Source: Acidimicrobiaceae bacterium (GTDB lineage: Bacteria; Actinomycetota; Acidimicrobiia; Acidimicrobiales; Poriferisodalaceae). From it: a stretch of 64,000 bases of DNA. Made by a program: the position numbers and the translations under genes. The stretch's first letter is position 1. Every line of letters starts with the position of its first letter. Shown here in pieces: positions 50,667-59,537 of the stretch. Below the pieces are notes generated by a model, which saw nothing but the letters and a program-made list of their open reading frames with translations, was not told the DNA's origin and searched no databases. The stretch is from contig PBKA01000019.1 in NCBI GenBank assembly GCA_002721305.1, positions 78,602 through 142,601 on the forward strand. The letters are read 5' to 3'.

Positions 50667-53078
50667 CTACTCGAGAACCTCGGAGGCGGCTAAGTCAGCG
50701 ATCTGGTCCACGGAGTATCCCAACAGTTCACTCAGTACTTCGAAATTGTCTTCTCCCAAACATGGTCCTCCGCGGTTTAGGACAGCGGGCGTACGCGACA
50801 TTTTTGTTCTGCACGAGTGAGTCCACATCGTGCCCGCATGACTTTGCGGAACTCGGACCTGATGTTGGCGATGAGCTAGTTGCGGGTCGGAGTTGGTTCC
50901 CGCGGCATCATGCACCGGGTAGGCCGCCACTCCCAAGGCCTGAAGTTCCTCTGCTGCAGTCGTGCTATTGCGAACCGATGACCAGGCACCAAGAGCGTCA
51001 TCGATTACCGACTGATGTTCACGACGCGTTGTTTGGTCGGCGTCGAAGAGATCGTTGAGTCCCAACAATTCGGCCAACTGGGACCAACTTTCGTCAGAGC
51101 ATGCGATTGCCAGCCATGAGTCGTCGCCTTCGGCCGGGAAAACGCCGTGAGGGAAAATATTTGGGTCGTCGTTTCCTTGTCGCTGAATTGTCCTCCCATT
51201 GACGCTTTGATCCAATATTGCTGGGGTCAGGTAATGCAGTGCGCACTCAGTTTGCGACAAATCAATGTGTTCACCAACTCCTGTTTCCCTGCGTCTTTCC
51301 AACGCGGCCATGAGTGATGCGACAACGATCCGTGGAGCCAGGAAATCTGTGTACGGACCGTAAGGACCCGCTGGTGGCCGATCAGCCCAACCAGTCAACT
51401 CGTAGTAGCCAGCTATGGCAGCAGCCATGAATCCATATCCAGCGAGGCTTGAGTGGGGACCACTTTGCCCAAGCAGAGAACTCGAAAGCATTATTAAGCC
51501 CGGATTGATTTCCGAGAGCACTTCGTAGCCGAAACCCAAGCGACCCATAGCCCCTGGAGCAAAAGATTCGGTAGCGATGTCGGCCCACCTGATCAGGTCA
51601 AAGACCACCTCTTTTGCCTCAGGCTTGCTGAGATCAAGACTCAGGCTGCGTTTCCCCGCGTTGTAGACGCCGTAACCCACACTGTTATCAGGGTGAGGGT
51701 CCTCGTTGACAAACGGATTCACGGTTCTCATGGTGTCGGGATGGCTTGCGGTCTCTACCTTGACGACCTCCGCTCCGTAGTCACAGAGGATTCGAACGGC
51801 GGAAGGTGTTGCGATCACCCACGAGAACTCGACAACCTTGAGTCCCTCTAGCGGCAAAGAATCGATGACGGGATCTTTAACATCAAGGCTTCGGGTTCGT
51901 TCCACTGAGAAGGAGTTGTTGTGTTGGCCAAGCGTGGGGGGGATACCCCCAAAATCGACTTCGTTGTTCTTGAACTTCACGAGACCACCGGGATACTTCG
52001 CTTCGCCACCTTTCCCATCTGGCTGGATGTCCCAAAACTCCCGAGCCTCAAGATGCTCGTAATCGACGAGATCGGCAATAGTCATAGAAGGCGTAATGAG
52101 AAGGTTGCGCTCTAAAGCCGCCTCCCACAGCTCCATTTTCGATTTAGAGGCAAGGAAACGGCCATAAGTGGCAAACGCATTAGCGACGACATCAAAGCTC
52201 ACCTCCCCAGCGAACAACTGGACCCCAATGTTGTCCCAGTCGATCGATTGCAGGTTCTCGTCAACAGCGCCTTCTTCTTCCAACCAAGCTGTGAGCCGAC
52301 GAGAAAATGGGGCGAAAGCCGCTCCTGGCAGGATGACGCAAATGGTGTAACCATCAAGACATGGGAAGAGAAGTGGAATGTCCATTCCGGCGAGGCTGAT
52401 TCCACCGGCCATCCGATCAGCAGCTAAAGCGTTTTCCATTGGGGCCACGTTCTGGGGAAAGCCAATCGTCACTGATTCTTGGGCAGAGACATCGATGTGC
52501 TGTCCGGCCCCGCTTCGGTAACGCTCCTGCAAAGCGATCAAGCTGGCAGCCGCAGCGTCCGCTGCGGCGTGAAGGAAGCTGTGTGGCACGCCGACTCTCA
52601 GCGGGGCCCGATCTGCGTCGCCGCTTGCGTGCATGAAGGAGCTTCCCGCTACCGCTGTTAGGTCAGATCCCAACCAATGAGAACGCGGTCCAGTGAGACC
52701 ATAAGGAGTGATGGAAGCATGAATAATTTCGGGATTGATTTCTGCGATCTCTTCATATGAGAGCGCAAGTGACCGTAAATAGCCCGGATGCCGATCTTCG
52801 AACAGAATGTCAGCGTTTTGAACCAAATGATGAAACCTTGCGCGGTCTTGCTCTGATTCGATGTCTAAGACAACGGATTTCTTTCCTCTGTTGTACGCCC
52901 AATGCGTCAGGCTGAAGTCCGGGTTCGGTTCATCCGCGACATATGGCCCTGTGTGACGGGTCGAAACCCCTTGAACAGGCTCAACAGCAATCACCTCAGC
53001 GCCAAGACGAGCCAGTATGTGTCCCGCAAACTGGCTTATTCCATCGCAAAGATCAATAACGCGGATGTGCTCTAGCAT
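50667..53078 (-). CDS. Tandem-domain class III CoA-transferase, paralog of 45739-48141
   Basis: MLEHIRVIDLCDGISQFAGHILARLGAEVIAVEP...AGQHIDVSAQES...LEGLKVVEFSWVIATPSAVRILCDYGAEVVKVET...PYTDFLAPRI...HIDLSQTE; same C-terminal signature as the first copy (NFEVLSELLGYSVDQIADL). Confidence 0.92.
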   Translation of the reverse strand: MLEHIRVIDLCDGISQFAGHILARLGAEVIAVEPVQGVSTRHTGPYVADEPNPDFSLTHWAYNRGKKSVVLDIESEQDRARFHHLVQNADILFEDRHPGYLRSLALSYEEIAEINPEIIHASITPYGLTGPRSHWLGSDLTAVAGSSFMHASGDADRAPLRVGVPHSFLHAAADAAAASLIALQERYRSGAGQHIDVSAQESVTIGFPQNVAPMENALAADRMAGGISLAGMDIPLLFPCLDGYTICVILPGAAFAPFSRRLTAWLEEEGAVDENLQSIDWDNIGVQLFAGEVSFDVVANAFATYGRFLASKSKMELWEAALERNLLITPSMTIADLVDYEHLEAREFWDIQPDGKGGEAKYPGGLVKFKNNEVDFGGIPPTLGQHNNSFSVERTRSLDVKDPVIDSLPLEGLKVVEFSWVIATPSAVRILCDYGAEVVKVETASHPDTMRTVNPFVNEDPHPDNSVGYGVYNAGKRSLSLDLSKPEAKEVVFDLIRWADIATESFAPGAMGRLGFGYEVLSEINPGLIMLSSSLLGQSGPHSSLAGYGFMAAAIAGYYELTGWADRPPAGPYGPYTDFLAPRIVVASLMAALERRRETGVGEHIDLSQTECALHYLTPAILDQSVNGRTIQRQGNDDPNIFPHGVFPAEGDDSWLAIACSDESWSQLAELLGLNDLFDADQTTRREHQSVIDDALGAWSSVRNSTTAAEELQALGVAAYPVHDAAGTNSDPQLAHRQHQVRVPQSHAGTMWTHSCRTKMSRTPAVLNRGGPCLGEDNFEVLSELLGYSVDQIADLAASEVLE

Positions 53079-53199
53079 CCCGCCCCCTCGTTCCCCAAGA
53101 GCATAGGTTCACCGTCGCCCAGCAGTTGAAACTTTGGCAGTCACGGTCGGGGAGGGAACAAGTCCACCGCAATACTTCAGATGCGAATAGCCTCATGGA

Positions 53200-54033
53200 A
53201 TGGGAAAGGTCTTCAGCACCAGTCAAATCAAACAATACGAATCGGATGGATGGATTTCACCGGTCGATGTGTTTACCGAAGAGCAGGTGAGCGACTGTCG
53301 AACACGATTGGAGGCATGGGAATCAATGCGGGGAGGACACCTCCCACCGCACGAACGATCTGGGGGGCACATATTGTTCCCGTGGATTGATGATCTCATG
53401 AGGAACGACACAATTCTCGATGCTGTTGAAGATTTGATTGGGCCAGACATTCTGTGCTGGAGTTCGGTGTTTTGGATTAAAGAACCGCAGAGTCCAAGCT
53501 ACGTGGGGTGGCACCAAGACCTGCAGTACTGGGGGCTCTCTAGCTCCGACGTCGTTTCCACATGGATAGCGCTCAGTGATGCCAGTGAGGACGCGGGATG
53601 CATGAGCATCATTCCGGGTAGCCATAAAGAAGTTCTCGACCATGAAGAGACCTACGCAAAGGACAACCTGTTAAGTCGAGGGCAGGAACTCGAAATAGAC
53701 GTGACGCAACGCGAAACTATTCCAATGCCGTTGAAGCCGGGGCAAGTCTCATTTCACAATGTTCGGACTGCCCATGGTTCAGGCCCGAACACCACAAGTG
53801 ATCGACGCATCGGGCTTTCGTGTCACTACATGCCGACCTCTACCGAACAGACATTGAGTGAATGGGACAGCGCAGCGTTGGTGCGGGGAGAAGACCAATA
53901 CAACAACTTTCAACACTGCCCACAGCCCGCATATGACCTAGAACCAGCAGCAGTGGACTTTCATAAACGAGCAGCCGACACAATGAGGCAAATCATTTAC
54001 AAGGGTGCTCGCACTGACGAACGAACACTTTAG
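53200..54033 (+). CDS. Phytanoyl-CoA dioxygenase (PhyH) family protein
   Basis: VGWHQDLQYWGLS (HxD), SIIPGSHKE, SFHNVRTAHGSGPNTTSDRRIGLSCHY. Confidence 0.92.
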   Translation: MGKVFSTSQIKQYESDGWISPVDVFTEEQVSDCRTRLEAWESMRGGHLPPHERSGGHILFPWIDDLMRNDTILDAVEDLIGPDILCWSSVFWIKEPQSPSYVGWHQDLQYWGLSSSDVVSTWIALSDASEDAGCMSIIPGSHKEVLDHEETYAKDNLLSRGQELEIDVTQRETIPMPLKPGQVSFHNVRTAHGSGPNTTSDRRIGLSCHYMPTSTEQTLSEWDSAALVRGEDQYNNFQHCPQPAYDLEPAAVDFHKRAADTMRQIIYKGARTDERTL

Positions 54034-54042
54034 GTTCATCAA

Positions 54043-54444
54043 GTGCTTGACCTGCATCACGTACACATCTTCGCTAGTGACGCATCGGTCACTGTGGAGT
54101 GGTGGCAAAGCAACCTCGGGGCGGTTGTGAGCTATGACGGAGATTTCGGAGGATCTCGTAACATCTTTATGAAGGTAGGACGTGGACGGATCAATGTTTA
54201 CGATCAGGAACCGCGGGGCGAATCAAGTGGCGCCTATCACCATGTGGGTATACGAGTCGAGGGGCTTAATGAGCTAAGAGAACGAATGATCGCGAACGGT
54301 GTCGAGTTTCGGTCTGACATTAGAGAATTTGGAAATTGGCGATATCTCATGTGCGAGGCACCCGATGCTGTTCTCTTGGAGCTTTTCGAAGTAGACATCG
54401 ACCAAATGTCCGCCGACTTGGCTGACTTCTTTAATTTGGGTTGA
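54043..54444 (+). CDS. VOC (glyoxalase/dioxygenase superfamily) protein
   Basis: LDLHHVHIFASDASVTVEWWQSNLGA, YHHVGIRVEGLNELRERMIANGVEF, LLELFEV. Confidence 0.88.
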   Translation: MLDLHHVHIFASDASVTVEWWQSNLGAVVSYDGDFGGSRNIFMKVGRGRINVYDQEPRGESSGAYHHVGIRVEGLNELRERMIANGVEFRSDIREFGNWRYLMCEAPDAVLLELFEVDIDQMSADLADFFNLG

Positions 54445-54473
54445 CGTCGAAAGAAATGTGCAAAGCTTAGGAA

Positions 54474-54905
54474 ATGGCAGATAAACAACTTGACGTCGAA
54501 CATCTCTTCACCCTCGATCTCCAGGTCGCCGAAGGGGTGCAGATCATCAAGGGGGGGCCACACGGTACAAGAATGATTGCTGAGGTAGCGGGCGGCACTT
54601 TCACAGGTGAACGCCTCACCGGTAGCGTCGTTCCACCTGGCGGAGACTGGGTCACGGCGCGGGCTGACCGGAATATTCAGCTAGATGTTCGCCTGACACT
54701 GGTCACAGACGATGATGCCGTGATCTTGATGCAGTACAAAGGCATAGCAGATCCCGCTGCTGGTGTAGCCAGATCGGCTCCTCAATTTGAAACCGGTGAC
54801 GAAAGGTACGCCTGGTTGAACAATGTCCAAGGAGTCGGAATCGGTCAGCTGCATCCCGAAGGGGGAGTGACTTATGAGGTCTATTCACTGACCCATCTCC
54901 CTTAG
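54474..54905 (+). CDS. DUF3237 family protein
   Basis: LEHLFTLDLQVAEGV-type N-terminus, GGTFTGERLTGSVVPPGGDWVTARADRNIQLDVRLTLVTDDDAVILMQYKGI. Confidence 0.82.
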   Translation: MADKQLDVEHLFTLDLQVAEGVQIIKGGPHGTRMIAEVAGGTFTGERLTGSVVPPGGDWVTARADRNIQLDVRLTLVTDDDAVILMQYKGIADPAAGVARSAPQFETGDERYAWLNNVQGVGIGQLHPEGGVTYEVYSLTHLP

Positions 54906-56161
54906 CGTGTCTTAGGAGACACCAACCACACTGTTGGTTCACTCAAATAAGAACGCGTTGGAGCAACCGTGGGTGTTCCGTCACCGATCCGCCACATGGG
55001 TACAACTGACACTGTGGCAATCAGAGAAACGCCGATCGCACCGATAATCGCGACGGTATAGGAACCTGTTGCGTCAATGATGGCTCCGGCGGCGATTGGT
55101 CCGATGAGCGCCCCAACCCCCGCTGACGTGTACTGAACCCCGAGAACTCCCCCCAAACCTTCAAGACCAAAAATTCCGGCCATGGCCACGGGGCTCAGAG
55201 CAACGAATCCGCCGTAACCCACTCCCAACAGGGCCGCGAATAACAGCAGCAGTACGTAGTTCGATCCGGAGATCAACCACAACATGTATGCAATGGGTTG
55301 GATCCCGAAACACATGATGATCAACGGTAAGACTCCCAGACGCATACCCAGTACTCCCAGACCAAGCCGACCCAGCACGCTGCCCAACCCGAGGGAAGTG
55401 ATGAGAAAGGCCGCTGTGCTCGATGCAATCCCTTGTTCCTTTGCGTACTGCACGAGAAAAACGAAAGGAATGAATAGGGCGACTGACATTAGAAAACCAG
55501 CGACATATAGACGCCAAAACTCTGATCTTCTTACCGCTCGACGTGCCGCCGAAATGCTGGCAGAAACTGAAGCAGGAGGAGTCGGAGGTCTAAAGGACAC
55601 CAGAGCCACGACGCCGTAGACGATCGCGCTTCCGATACCCATCAGTTCAAAAGCGCTGCGCCATCCAGCAGTGCGAATTAGCCATTCCGCGACGGGAACC
55701 AAGGTCAGAGTGCCGAGTCCTATACCGACAGTGTTGATACCCAGAGCCAAGGTTCTGTGTTTCTCAAACCAAGCCCCAGTAGCAACGCTGAGAGGAACCA
55801 AATAGGAGCCAATGCCCAGCCCGACTCCGAGTCCGTAGATCAGGATTCCTGCGAACAGAGATTCGACTTGAGCGGTGAGCCACAGACCTCCACCCATGAG
55901 GAACGCGCCTACTGCCACTAGACGTCTGGCGCCGAAACGGTCAGCTAATGGACCGGCGAGCATGCCGGTCGCGAAGAAGAGAAAAGTTGTGACCGAGAAA
56001 AAGGCAGCAATTCCTGACAGGCTGGCATCGAACTCAGCGACCATCTGTTCCAGTGCCGTTGCGAAGGCATAGAAGACACCGAAGGTCCATGTGTTAATGA
56101 GGCATCCAGCAAATGCCACTACCCAGCCGCGACCGCTGTCGATTTCGTGAGTCACGGCCAT
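54902..56161 (-). CDS. MFS transporter, oxalate/formate-antiporter-like family
   Basis: About 12 TM segments; GWVVAFAGCLINTWTFGVFYAFATALEQMVAEF, FFSVTTFLFFATGMLAGPLADRFGARRLVAVGA. Confidence 0.88.
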   Translation of the reverse strand: MAVTHEIDSGRGWVVAFAGCLINTWTFGVFYAFATALEQMVAEFDASLSGIAAFFSVTTFLFFATGMLAGPLADRFGARRLVAVGAFLMGGGLWLTAQVESLFAGILIYGLGVGLGIGSYLVPLSVATGAWFEKHRTLALGINTVGIGLGTLTLVPVAEWLIRTAGWRSAFELMGIGSAIVYGVVALVSFRPPTPPASVSASISAARRAVRRSEFWRLYVAGFLMSVALFIPFVFLVQYAKEQGIASSTAAFLITSLGLGSVLGRLGLGVLGMRLGVLPLIIMCFGIQPIAYMLWLISGSNYVLLLLFAALLGVGYGGFVALSPVAMAGIFGLEGLGGVLGVQYTSAGVGALIGPIAAGAIIDATGSYTVAIIGAIGVSLIATVSVVPMWRIGDGTPTVAPTRSYLSEPTVWLVSPKTR

Positions 56162-56231
56162 GAACTCACCCTAGAGCAGTCTCTAAGAATCAGGCCTTAC
56201 CGAACGATGGTTTACGTGTCAGGATGACCGT

Positions 56232-56639
56232 ATGGAAATCGAAAAAGGCCTCGACTACGTCCGCGACAACTCCAGAGCCGTTCTAGCGACTCGACGTCGA
56301 GACGGTTCCCCTCAGATGTCGCCGGTGACGCTCGCTGTCGTCGATGACGAAATCGTTATGAGTACCAGAGAGACAGCCATCAAGACCTGGAACCTTCGTC
56401 GGGATCCCATCTCGTGGCTGTGTGTTTTTCCTGACAAGTGGCTTGGTCGGTGGGTGCAATTGCAGTGTCAAGCTGAAATCGTTAGCTTGCCTGACGCTCT
56501 GGATCCGTTGGTCGCTTATTACCGGACGCTGAGTGGGGAGCACCCTGATTGGGATGATTACCGCAGGGCGATGGTCGATGATCAAAGGTGCATCGTCAAG
56601 TTTGAGATAGAGGCTGCCGGGCCTGATATTCAGGGTTAG
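56232..56639 (+). CDS. PPOX class (probably F420-dependent) oxidoreductase
   Basis: RAVLATRRRDGSPQMSPVTLAVVDDEIVMSTRETAIKTWNLRRDPISWLCVFPDKWLGRWVQLQCQAEIV. Confidence 0.82.
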   Translation: MEIEKGLDYVRDNSRAVLATRRRDGSPQMSPVTLAVVDDEIVMSTRETAIKTWNLRRDPISWLCVFPDKWLGRWVQLQCQAEIVSLPDALDPLVAYYRTLSGEHPDWDDYRRAMVDDQRCIVKFEIEAAGPDIQG

Positions 56640-56644
56640 CTGTC

Positions 56645-58048
56645 ATGAGCGAAGACGGCGTTAGCGACTATTTGGTTGTAGGTGCCGGAGCGATGGGCAT
56701 GGCGTTTACCGACGTGCTCATGAACGAAACCGAAGCTACGGTCACCATTGTTGACCGGCACGGACGACCTGGTGGGCACTGGAACGACTCATACCCATTC
56801 GTTCGACTGCACCAGCCGTCTTCGTTTTATGGGGTCAATTCGCGGGCGTTGGGGACGAACCAGAAGGATCTGGTCGGTTTGAATGCCGGGTTGTACGAAT
56901 TGGCCTCCGGTAGTGAGGTGGTGACGTACTTCGAGCAGGTCATGAACCAGCAATTTCTGCCTACAGGAAGAGTGGAGTATCTCCCAATGTGTGAATACAT
57001 TGGGAATGGAACGGTTAGGAATCTGGTATCTGGGGTTGAAACACACCTTGAAGCCGAAAAGACCGTTGATGCGACATACATGAATGTGACCGTTCCCGCG
57101 GTCACCACCCCGAGTTACAAGGTGTCAAAAGGAGTGACATGCATCCCTCCTAACGGGCTCCCTGAAATTGGTGACACCCCTGGAGACTATGTCGTTGTAG
57201 GTGGGGGAAAGACAGCGATTGACTCGTGCCTCTGGCTGCTCGGCAACGGTGTCAACCCGGATGCGATCAGGTGGATCGTCCCGCGAGACCAGTGGATGTT
57301 GGATCGAGCGTCCATCCAACCAGGAGAAGAGTTCGCAGTTCAGGCCCTGCTTCGTCAGGTCGAAACGATGGAGATCGTCGCAGAGTCCGTTTCTGTGGAT
57401 CAGATGTTTGATGAATTGGTGCAAAGGGGAGCGTTGCTTCAATTTGATCATTCGGTTCGCCCAACGATGTACCGATGCTGCACTGTTACGGTCGCCGAGT
57501 TAGACGAACTGCGTCGGATTCACAATGTGGTTCGAATGGGTCGGGTGCAAACAATAGGGATAGATCACATCGACCTTGACCATGGGCAAATTCCGACGAC
57601 AAGTGACACAGTCCATGTCGATTGCACAGCTGATGGGTTAGCGAACCGACCGGTGCGCCCCATCTTCGCACCCGGCCATCTGACGTTACAGACGGTGAGA
57701 ACTTGCCAACAGGTGTTCAGCGCTGCGTTCATCGCCCACGTCGAGGCGGCTTACGATGATGATGAAACCAAAAACGATATATGCAAGGTTGTTCCTCATC
57801 CCAATGACACCTTGGACTGGGTCCGAACAACGATGGACAACGCACTCAACTCGATTCGATGGAATTCTGATCCCGATCTCAAAGAGTGGCTGTCACATGC
57901 CCGGTTGGATGGATTCAGTCGGGCGAAGAGAGACCGGGTGAGGGATCCCAGCCAAAAACAGCTTGTGGCTCGGATAATGGAAGCGACCCCAGTCGCATTA
58001 GGCAAATTGGATCAGTACCTGAAAGAGGGCCGCGGGGTAGGCGGATAG
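56645..58048 (+). CDS. FAD/NAD(P)-binding oxidoreductase (monooxygenase-like)
   Basis: YLVVGAGAMGMAFTDVL, VDRHGRPGGHWNDSYPFVRLHQPSSFYGV, second Rossmann YVVVGGGKTAIDSCLWLL. Confidence 0.8.
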   Translation: MSEDGVSDYLVVGAGAMGMAFTDVLMNETEATVTIVDRHGRPGGHWNDSYPFVRLHQPSSFYGVNSRALGTNQKDLVGLNAGLYELASGSEVVTYFEQVMNQQFLPTGRVEYLPMCEYIGNGTVRNLVSGVETHLEAEKTVDATYMNVTVPAVTTPSYKVSKGVTCIPPNGLPEIGDTPGDYVVVGGGKTAIDSCLWLLGNGVNPDAIRWIVPRDQWMLDRASIQPGEEFAVQALLRQVETMEIVAESVSVDQMFDELVQRGALLQFDHSVRPTMYRCCTVTVAELDELRRIHNVVRMGRVQTIGIDHIDLDHGQIPTTSDTVHVDCTADGLANRPVRPIFAPGHLTLQTVRTCQQVFSAAFIAHVEAAYDDDETKNDICKVVPHPNDTLDWVRTTMDNALNSIRWNSDPDLKEWLSHARLDGFSRAKRDRVRDPSQKQLVARIMEATPVALGKLDQYLKEGRGVGG

Positions 58049-58073
58049 AACTATCCGTTGCTTACCGGCGGTC

Positions 58074-59537
58074 TCAGGTCAAGGGCCGATCAGTGGGTGT
58101 CACCGGAGACATAAGAGCTGTGGAACCGGTTAGGAAGGCGTCCACTGAAGCTGCGCAAGAACGACCTTCGGCGATGGCCCACACGATGAGGCTTTGCCCG
58201 CGTCCCATGTCGCCGCAAACCCAAACACCGTCAACATTGGTGGAGAAGTCGCTGTCGCGAGCGACATTGGATCTCTCGTCGAGATCTACTCCCAATTGAG
58301 TCAACAGATCGCCCTTCTCGGGTCCAGTAAAGCCCATCGCTAGAAACACTGCATCTGCTTCTAGTTCGAAGTCTGACCCGGGGACCTTCTCGAAACGACC
58401 GTCTTTGAATTCGACTTCGTGTGCAGCGAGCGCCCGAACGTTTCCGTCGTCGTCTCCCACAAATTTTTCAGTGTTGACCGAATAGATTCGTTCCCCGCCT
58501 TCTTCGTGAGCTGACGTTGTTTTGAAGGTCATGGGGAACGTTGGCCAGGGATTCCCGTCTGAACGTTCCTCAGGGGGACGCGCCATTATCTCGAATTGAT
58601 GAACTGAGCTTGCGCCTTGCCTATGGGCGGTACCAAGGCAGTCGGCTCCGGTGTCGCCGCCTCCGATAATGACCACTTTCTTGCCTGCGGCGGAGATGGG
58701 GACTTCTTCAACACTGATGTCTCCTTGTTGGGCTCGGTTAGCCCAAGGGAGATATTCCATTGCCTGATAAATGCCGTTTAATTCTCGGCCTTCTATTGGA
58801 AGGTCGCGCCATTGGGTGGCGCCGCCGGCTAGTACAACGGCATCGAACTGCTGCTGCAGTTCGCTACTGGTGATATCTACGCCGACTTCGATTCCTGTTC
58901 GAAACTCCGTTCCCTCGAGTTCCATTTGTTCGATGCGCCGGTCTATGTGTCGCTTCTCCATTTTGAATTCAGGGATGCCGTATCTCAGTAGGCCACCGAT
59001 TCGGTCGGCGCGTTCGAACACGACGACAGAATGTCCGGCTCGTGTCAGCTGTTGGGCGGCTGCGAGACCGGCCGGACCGCTGCCAACCACCGCAACGGAC
59101 TTACCGGAGAGAACACTTGGAGTTATAGGAGTGACCCAACCCATCTCGAATGCGTGGTCGATGATGGTTACCTCGACTTGTTTGATGGTGACCGGGTCCT
59201 GGTTGATGCCTAGGACGCATGCCCCTTCGCATGGGGCGGGGCAGAGACGGCCCGTGAATTCCGGAAAGTTGTTTGTTGCGTGCAGCCGGTCGATTGCTTC
59301 TTTCCAGCGGTCTTTGTAAACGAGGTCGTTCCAGTCAGGGATGATGTTTCCGAGAGGGCATCCGTCGTTACAGAAGGGAATTCCGCAGTCCATGCACCTG
59401 CTCGCTTGATCTTTCAGATCTGCTTGGTCGAAATCTTCATAAACTTCGTTCCAATCAAGCAGGCGAACGGGTACCGGTCGGCGCGATGGATTTTGTCTCG
59501 GGTGTTTCAGGAATCCGCGAATGTCAGCCATTTCCAC
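58074..59537 (-). CDS. gltD: Glutamate synthase small subunit
   Basis: CMDCGIPFCNDGCPLGNIIPDWNDLVY, RLCPAPCEGACVLGINQDPVTIKQVE, VAVVGSGPAGLAAAQQL, GGGDTGADCLGTAHRQGA. Confidence 0.97.
   Translation of the reverse strand: MEMADIRGFLKHPRQNPSRRPVPVRLLDWNEVYEDFDQADLKDQASRCMDCGIPFCNDGCPLGNIIPDWNDLVYKDRWKEAIDRLHATNNFPEFTGRLCPAPCEGACVLGINQDPVTIKQVEVTIIDHAFEMGWVTPITPSVLSGKSVAVVGSGPAGLAAAQQLTRAGHSVVVFERADRIGGLLRYGIPEFKMEKRHIDRRIEQMELEGTEFRTGIEVGVDITSSELQQQFDAVVLAGGATQWRDLPIEGRELNGIYQAMEYLPWANRAQQGDISVEEVPISAAGKKVVIIGGGDTGADCLGTAHRQGASSVHQFEIMARPPEERSDGNPWPTFPMTFKTTSAHEEGGERIYSVNTEKFVGDDDGNVRALAAHEVEFKDGRFEKVPGSDFELEADAVFLAMGFTGPEKGDLLTQLGVDLDERSNVARDSDFSTNVDGVWVCGDMGRGQSLIVWAIAEGRSCAASVDAFLTGSTALMSPVTPTDRPLT

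Noticed and set aside
53079-53199. Search for a second copy of the 10-bp inverted repeat upstream of the second CoA-transferase/PhyH pair
   Set aside because: No AAGTCGACAG-like repeat found by eye; only weak partial complementarity (gttcccc/ggggagggaac).
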